Of a stretch of 64,000 nucleotides of DNA, positions 59,265 through 64,000 are shown piece by piece. The position numbers and the translations under genes were made by a program. Source of the DNA: Margaritifera margaritifera (lineage: Eukaryota; Mollusca; Bivalvia; Unionida; Margaritiferidae); NCBI GenBank assembly GCA_029931535.1, contig JAQPZY010001675.1, positions 6,843,501 through 6,907,500 of the forward strand, read 5' to 3'. The number at the start of each line of letters is the position of its first letter. The first letter of the stretch is position 1. The notes beneath the pieces were generated by a model. It was not told the DNA's origin. It ran no database searches and worked only from the letters and a program-made list of their open reading frames with translations.

Positions 59265-60988
59265 TGTAAGGGTGCAAATTTCTGTCGATCTATAAAGAGA
59301 ACATTAACTTGGACAGAGAACAATTAATTAGATTTATGAGGACAGGTTGCATATTAAATCGCTATGCTGCGAGGATTTTAAGGTCTGTGTTGTGAGAGGA
59401 ACCGATTTTTAATTAAGCATTCGTTTATTTAACAGTCAGAGAAACTGGAAGGGAAAAGGTTAACTCAATCTTTGTATCGAAAATGTCAGAATTGAGATTG
59501 TCCAGAATCAGTTATTTGGAAATCTAGAGGGTCAGGATGACCGCAAATTTTGGCGCCTATTTATAAAAGGCGGTAGATATATTTAATCCTGATTGGCTAC
59601 GCTAAATAAGAGGCATGTTTCCCACGCGAAATTTCATAGTTTTAATATGCCACATCGCAAAATTTAGTCAGTCTAAACTCCTGCAAGAGGAAGATATTTT
59701 TGGCTCCGAGATTGAATTTGCAAGAAATTATCTCGTAAAACAATTATCTAAGGGACCGGATATCTGGAAAGTTGACGGACACAATTCTGGCGGTAGAAGC
59801 GAGCAAGGCTTGAAAGCACAAGGTATTTGCATCAATCTCATGTAATTCGTTGATACCAATATAATTATTTGCCTGAATTTATTTACTTATATTTGCATGA
59901 ATTTATTTGTATAAATTCGTAGATCAATTTTCTTGATATGAGCATAACTGTGTTTGAGTTCATTATCTGAATTCGTACAATGATCTTATATATAAGTTTG
60001 ACAGATTGTTTGAATTTGTTGTCTTGAGTGTTATAGGAATCATGTATTCTAAGAATTTCATGCATTACTTTAGTTGATATGAGTATGAGAATCCGTGTGA
60101 ATTCACCGATCTTAGATGATTTCATGTATGATAAAAACTTAAGTGCGTATCGACTGAAATTAACGTAGTTAAGCCATGTAATGAATTTCATTCATTCATT
60201 TCTATAATCGAGAACGGAACTATTATGTCTCGTGTGATGTTAATGTGAGTCAGCGATGAAATAGCCGTTAGGAAATACATTAATCTTATGAAACTAGGTT
60301 TGTTTGTTTATGGCCTGCCATGTTTGGCTTGACCAGATAGCCTTTGGTATCTGTTTGACTTCCGATAGGATGATATCTGACATAACGAGAGTGGAGTAAT
60401 GATCTATTCCCAGTAGGATATCTGACAGAAGATTTAGGTTGCTTCTGTTTATTTTGAAAGGGGAAATAGCTCCACTGATGTAATCCACTGACGTATCCAC
60501 ATACCTACGTATCCACCTACCCACACAAAGTTTGAGGGCCGACAGAGGCAAGATAGTCAGAGTGAGAAGAAAGCGAAGGAACCAATTGAACAGCACGGTG
60601 AACAGGAGGAAACCAGGTTATGAAGCTGTACAAGGCAATGACTTCGATTGTTCACTCGATTCTATGATGAATTAATTCTATCATTTAAACAGATTGGCTA
60701 TTTATATAAGTATATTTGTGTTTAAAATTCGGTGAATGATTTATTTAAAAAAGAAGTGTATCTTCCTACTGTAATGTATTGTCACAGTTGTTTATGTAAT
60801 TGATTAAATTGTTATATTTCATATACGGGGCTCGTTTTAGTCTGTTCTATATATCTGCTCAGATCTCTATTCATTCCATCTATAAGTTTCACAATTTATA
60901 TTATTATTTACTCGATCCGGGCAATAACACCGAGGTCGATCATCCTCTAGATAACGATAACCACAACCACAACCACCACCACGCCACA
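59265..60988 (+). mobile_element. Candidate solo LTR (1.72 kb) with perfect 5-bp target duplication
   Basis: Begins TGTAAGGGTGC and ends CACGCCACA (TGT...ACA). It is flanked by 'atggt' at 59260-59264 and 60989-60993, and the 44-bp minisatellite unit resumes after it ('atggtatttgca'), so the insertion boundaries are seen directly. A TATA box (TATTTATAAAAGG, near 59558) with an inverted CCAAT box (GATTGGCT, near 59593) suits an LTR promoter on the plus strand. Base composition is less repetitive than the surroundings. No integrase, protease or RT is encoded. The 76-codon frame at 59615 is unrecognised. It is unusually long for an LTR; another TG/CA-ended element cannot be excluded. Confidence 0.65.
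59555..59572 (+). promoter_or_regulatory. TATA-box-like promoter within the candidate LTR
   Basis: 'cctatttataaaaggcgg', about 295 bp from the left end. Only the motif supports this. Confidence 0.45.
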
Positions 60989-60993
60989 ATGGT

Positions 60994-61189
60994 ATTTGCA
61001 AAATACTAGTATGTATTGTATGTTCTTCCATCTTATTAGTCACTAATAAAAAGTCAAAATGGATTCCTTTGTTGTATTAGCATAATTGACAAGGTTACAT
61101 GAACATCAGCAAACTCCAAAAACAAATGTATGCAGTGTATGCAGATGTAATGAAAAAAATAGGCCAGGCCCTGCATGTGGATCTTACAC
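60994..61189. other. Intron sequence, nothing recognised
   Basis: Immediately follows the end of the 44-bp array; no feature. Confidence 0.4.
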
Positions 61190-61745
61190 TTTAAGTGCTA
61201 CTGTAAATCTTGTGACCTTGACACCAGTCAGAAGGTTGAATGAGCGTGTTGCAGTATGATTTGTCTTTGCTTCACAATATGACATCTTAAGTACTGACAG
61301 AATCCATGAATGGGTTACATAAATATAAGCAAAAAAACACTTAAACCATAATGCAAATTTTATATGATTGTGACCTTAACACTAAGGTTAAAGGGGAGAA
61401 AGAATATGTAACTGTATAAATTGTCTTTGCTTCATAATGCTTCATCCCAAGTATGAACTGAATCTATTAAGGGGTTTAGGAAATAGAAGCAAACGAAAAC
61501 TTTAAGCAAACCCTCAACACAAATTTTATATGATTGTGACCTTGACCCCAATGTCAAAATGGGCAAGCCAATGTGCTGGAGACTGAATTGCATTAGTTTC
61601 ATGATGATTCATCCCAAGTATGAATCGAATCAATCAAGGGTGTTGACCATGAAGCTGCCACTGCCCAGAGAAAAGTGTGTACTATATCTTGATCACTTTT
61701 CCAATAATATGGGGTCAACAATTAGCCCTGTGCTTCATTAATTTT
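61190..61745 (+). repeat. Degenerate tandem repeat of about 150 bp, 3 units
   Basis: Units with 'tgtgaccttgacaccagt', 'ttgtctttgcttcacaatat', 'catcccaagtatgaactgaa' and 'atttta.atgattgtgacctt'. An old non-coding repeat of the 'aaggtcaaggtca' class. Confidence 0.7.
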
Positions 61746-61899
61746 CTCTATTTTGTCAAAGTGTTACTTGCAGTGAGTGCTATAATTGATAACCATGGAA
61801 TATTGCAATATACTGTAAATGTATTGTGCAGTACCAAATAATTAAGGCTGAAACAGATTTGTTTCTTGCATGGATAACTGCTACCTCATAAAAAAGAAC

Positions 61900-62120
61900 T
61901 ACCGAATAAACTCGCGTATAAACAGATACCAAATGCAAACTGCATAGACCCAGATCTGTCGTCACATAATGCACCAGCAGATCTGGGTCTATGCAGTTTG
62001 TAAGGACTAATCAGTAGAATAAACAACACAAATCCTGATCTGCCGGCGCATTATGCGACAGCAGATCAGGGTCTATGTTGTTTGCATTTGGACCCGGATT
62101 ATAAGCTAGTACTTACGGTA
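61900..62120 (-). mobile_element. DH-MITE copy (full, B-first)
   Basis: Ends 'taccgaataaactcgcgtat' and 'agctagtacttacggta'. Hairpin B, 'taaggactaatcagtagaa', hairpin A. Confidence 0.9.
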
Positions 62121-62287
62121 ATACAACAGTTTGCACAGACCACATGAAAACAAAAAGAATGAAGCTGTCAGAAAACAGCAAAGCTTGCCTGCACATACTG
62201 TAAATATGGATAATAAACACATATGGGAAAATATATGTATACACAAAATAAGTACATCCAGGCCTTCCAGTACTTTTGTAGCAAAAC

Positions 62288-62407
62288 TACCGTATATACT
62301 CGCATATAAGCCAGGTCAAAATGCAAGCTACATAGACCCTGATCTGCCATCGCATAATGCGCCAGCAGATCAGGGTCTATGTTGTTTGTTCTACTGATTA
62401 GTTCTAC
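62288..62407 (+). mobile_element. Truncated DH-MITE (left TIR plus hairpin A)
   Basis: Starts 'taccgtatatactcgcatat' and stops after 'ttctactgattagttctact'; no hairpin B and no right TIR. Confidence 0.87.
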
Positions 62408-62589
62408 TGCATATCCATTGTCTTACGCAAACAGACAGATGCCAACGATGATGCACAACATACAATAATGTCAATTCATATGGTATGATGGATCAAATGA
62501 AGTTATTGTTAACTTTGCCAAATAAAAATGTACAATGATGTACATTTACTTGGACTCTAAGAAACAAAACTGACAGAAAATCAGGATGA

Positions 62590-63012
62590 ACAATTCTTGT
62601 CTATTGATGGCTATGATAAACCATTTCATAGACTTCCTGTGTACATAAAAAATGGTATAGTTTCTAAAAGAAAGTTAGAATCACTGGAAATAAAATCAAT
62701 TTGACAACAGGTTTACTCCAGAAAAAGCTAAACTCTACCTATCTGGTTTTGTGTACAGACTCCCATCTTCAAATATTTATAGGTGTAAATATTTTAAACT
62801 TAAATACATAAAATTTATAGGGTTAGAAAATGAATTTTACATTTTATGCAATACAAACAGCAACCTTCTCAATGACCATATAAAAAACAATTGGATGGCT
62901 TTTATTGCTTCTTTTGGTATGAAACAACTAGTAAATGAACCCACTAGAGTAACATCTACCTCTAAAACACTTATCGACCAATCTTGTATATTTACATATA
63001 CAGTGAACCTCT
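62590..63012 (+). pseudogene. LINE AP-endonuclease domain remnant
   Basis: Reads FLSIDGYDKPFHRLPVYIKN and SKRKLESLEIKSI up to a TGA. After frame changes: LPSSNIYRCKYF ('YRPPSSN'-like), then NSNLLNDHIKNNWMAFIASF and GMKQLVNEPTRVTSTSKTLI, then DQS. The GDFNCNLL..., W..F......QLV..PTR.T....TLID block is the signature of the endonuclease C-terminal half in CR1/Jockey-type elements. Several stops and frameshifts; the catalytic N-terminal half is absent. Confidence 0.82.
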
Positions 63013-63164
63013 AATTAAAATATAAGAGAACCTATCAGACTCTGAAAGAGGGTATGTCATTTAATTCTATATCAATTTGAAGACAATTTTCTGGACATAA
63101 TTTATAATACATAAAATTTTACCAATACATGAAAGAATATTCCTATGAAAGGCTAAATTTACGT

Positions 63165-63420
63165 ATAGTGTCCAGAAAAGTCACTCCTGCCTACCTAAAC
63201 AATATTTTTTTCACCAAAGCGAATCTGATGGTGCTCCAAGTTACAAGTAAAAATTACACAGTACCCAAGCCAAAAATTACATAGTACCCAAGCCAAAGAT
63301 GAAATTGTTTGAAAAATGCTCTCAATATACTGGTCTACTGGCGTGTAGCTGTTTCACATAAGGCAGGCTTATTGCATTGCCTCAAATGTACAATATCCTA
63401 AGACAGTCAAACAATTCTAA
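63165..63420 (+). pseudogene. LINE reverse-transcriptase C-terminal remnant
   Basis: Fragments TPAYLNNIF, NYTVPKP, VPKPKMKLFEKCSQYTGLLA and, in another frame, YPKTVKQF match the family tail 'P.YL..LF ... VPKPRTE.FKKSFQYSG...W ... TVKQFK'. A 23-bp phrase containing 'agtacccaagccaaa' is duplicated in it. Heavily decayed. Confidence 0.65.
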
Positions 63421-63500
63421 ATGATATAATTTTCTCTGCTTATCAATTTTTCTCACATAAGAATTTTCAATACAACATCATATTTTATATATGTTTATAT

Positions 63501-64000
63501 GCTGATCAATGCATTTACAGGTGTTGTGGACCTGTAAATTTGCAGGATTTTTGGAATACCTCAATACATTAGTGTTAAGCCCGGCTTATCATATTGTGCG
63601 GTATATACTGTATATATTGCATTTTCTAATCTAGGAAGTGCGATTGTGGGATTCTTGCTAATTAAATAAACATGCAGAAAAATCAACCAAATGCACAAAA
63701 ATAATTGCACATTATATTTTCAAGCTCTGCCTTTATTTCTACATTAAATCATTTCTACATTCAGAAATCCCCACACCTTTTCTAAATGGAGGGGTGAATT
63801 TCACCCATTTTCCAGTTCTAAAATAGACCACATTATTTTACATAATAGAGGGCCTCAAGGTACTGATTAGTTCCTGTAACTACATGACTTATCCTCTGTA
63901 AATAAAGTCAACAGTAGTACTAGTAATACATCACAGTGTCAGGTACCTATCAAAGAGCATAGAATCATCCACTTCATCCAGTGAATTGCAAAGTTTTATC
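63501..64000. other. Intron sequence to the window edge
   Basis: No clear exon. A minus-strand frame from 64000 to a possible donor TAG|GTACCT near 63950 has the right phase to precede the 53789 exon but does not resemble an ankyrin repeat (see rejected items). Confidence 0.4.

Larger units (their letters stand above)
62570..63500 (+). mobile_element. Internally deleted CR1/Jockey-like LINE
   Basis: An endonuclease segment (62590-63012) is joined to a reverse-transcriptase C-terminus (about 63170-63420); the whole RT core is missing. It lies on the same strand as the LINE at 54.1 kb but in the wrong order to be the same insertion. Confidence 0.75.

Noticed and set aside
59615..59845. 76-codon open frame after the TATA box in the candidate LTR
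   Set aside because: No similarity recognised; it lies inside a non-coding terminal repeat candidate.
54085..63500. The two LINE pieces as one interrupted element
   Set aside because: Both are on the plus strand, but the RT C-terminal piece lies before the endonuclease piece, which has its own RT C-terminus. They are two insertions.
63950..64000. Possible upstream PPP1R16 exon at the right edge (minus strand, ...EVDDSMLFDR, donor TAG|GTACCT)
   Set aside because: The phase fits the 53789 exon (AG+A), but the residues do not match the expected 'CGHLHLVKYLI..G' ankyrin helix, and an 18-codon open frame is expected by chance. The read-through frame also ends in a stop shortly after.

Overview
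This is AT-rich animal nuclear DNA. It lies almost entirely inside one large gene read on the minus strand. Five internal exons (53686-53789, 32726-32850, 14255-14380, 12641-12716, 10463-10580, in transcript order) join with matching splice phases. They encode 183 codons of an ankyrin-repeat PP1 targeting subunit of the PPP1R16A/PPP1R16B (MYPT3/TIMAP) type, closest in my recollection to fly MYPT-75D and molluscan orthologues. The N-terminal exons (PP1-docking motif and first ankyrins) lie beyond base 64000. The C-terminal exons lie before base 1. I found no other host gene.

The organism is probably a lophotrochozoan, most likely a mollusc. This is inferred from the protein, from tRNA-derived SINEs with mollusc-like tails, from dispersed repeats with phrases such as AACAAGAGGCC and 'gtccttaggcaaggcacttt', and from 18-21 kb repeat-stuffed introns. 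The species cannot be told.

Layout. 1-10.4 kb: intron with a microsatellite-bearing MITE, three minisatellites and dispersed repeats. 10.4-14.4 kb: three exons. 14.4-32.7 kb: intron with a nearly intact Tigger/pogo transposon (20384-23479), a hAT element with 8-bp target duplication (29794-31176) and a multiply interrupted SINE (31320-32345). 32.7-53.7 kb: intron with minisatellites of 84, 42, 23, 37 and 93 bp, degenerate 120-150-bp arrays, SINEs and many MITEs. 53.8-64 kb: intron with two CR1/Jockey-like LINE fragments, a 2.7-kb 44-bp minisatellite with higher-order structure, and a candidate 1.7-kb solo LTR inserted into its last unit with a perfect 5-bp target duplication.

The most distinctive element is a TA-flanked MITE of about 220 bp (called DH-MITE here), present in 16-17 full, half or decayed copies. 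Each full copy carries two different long hairpins side by side inside common terminal inverted repeats. A second MITE type shares those ends but carries a microsatellite instead. One DH-MITE lies 31 bp from a 3' splice site. I see no CRISPR array, operon, RNA gene or defence-type system.
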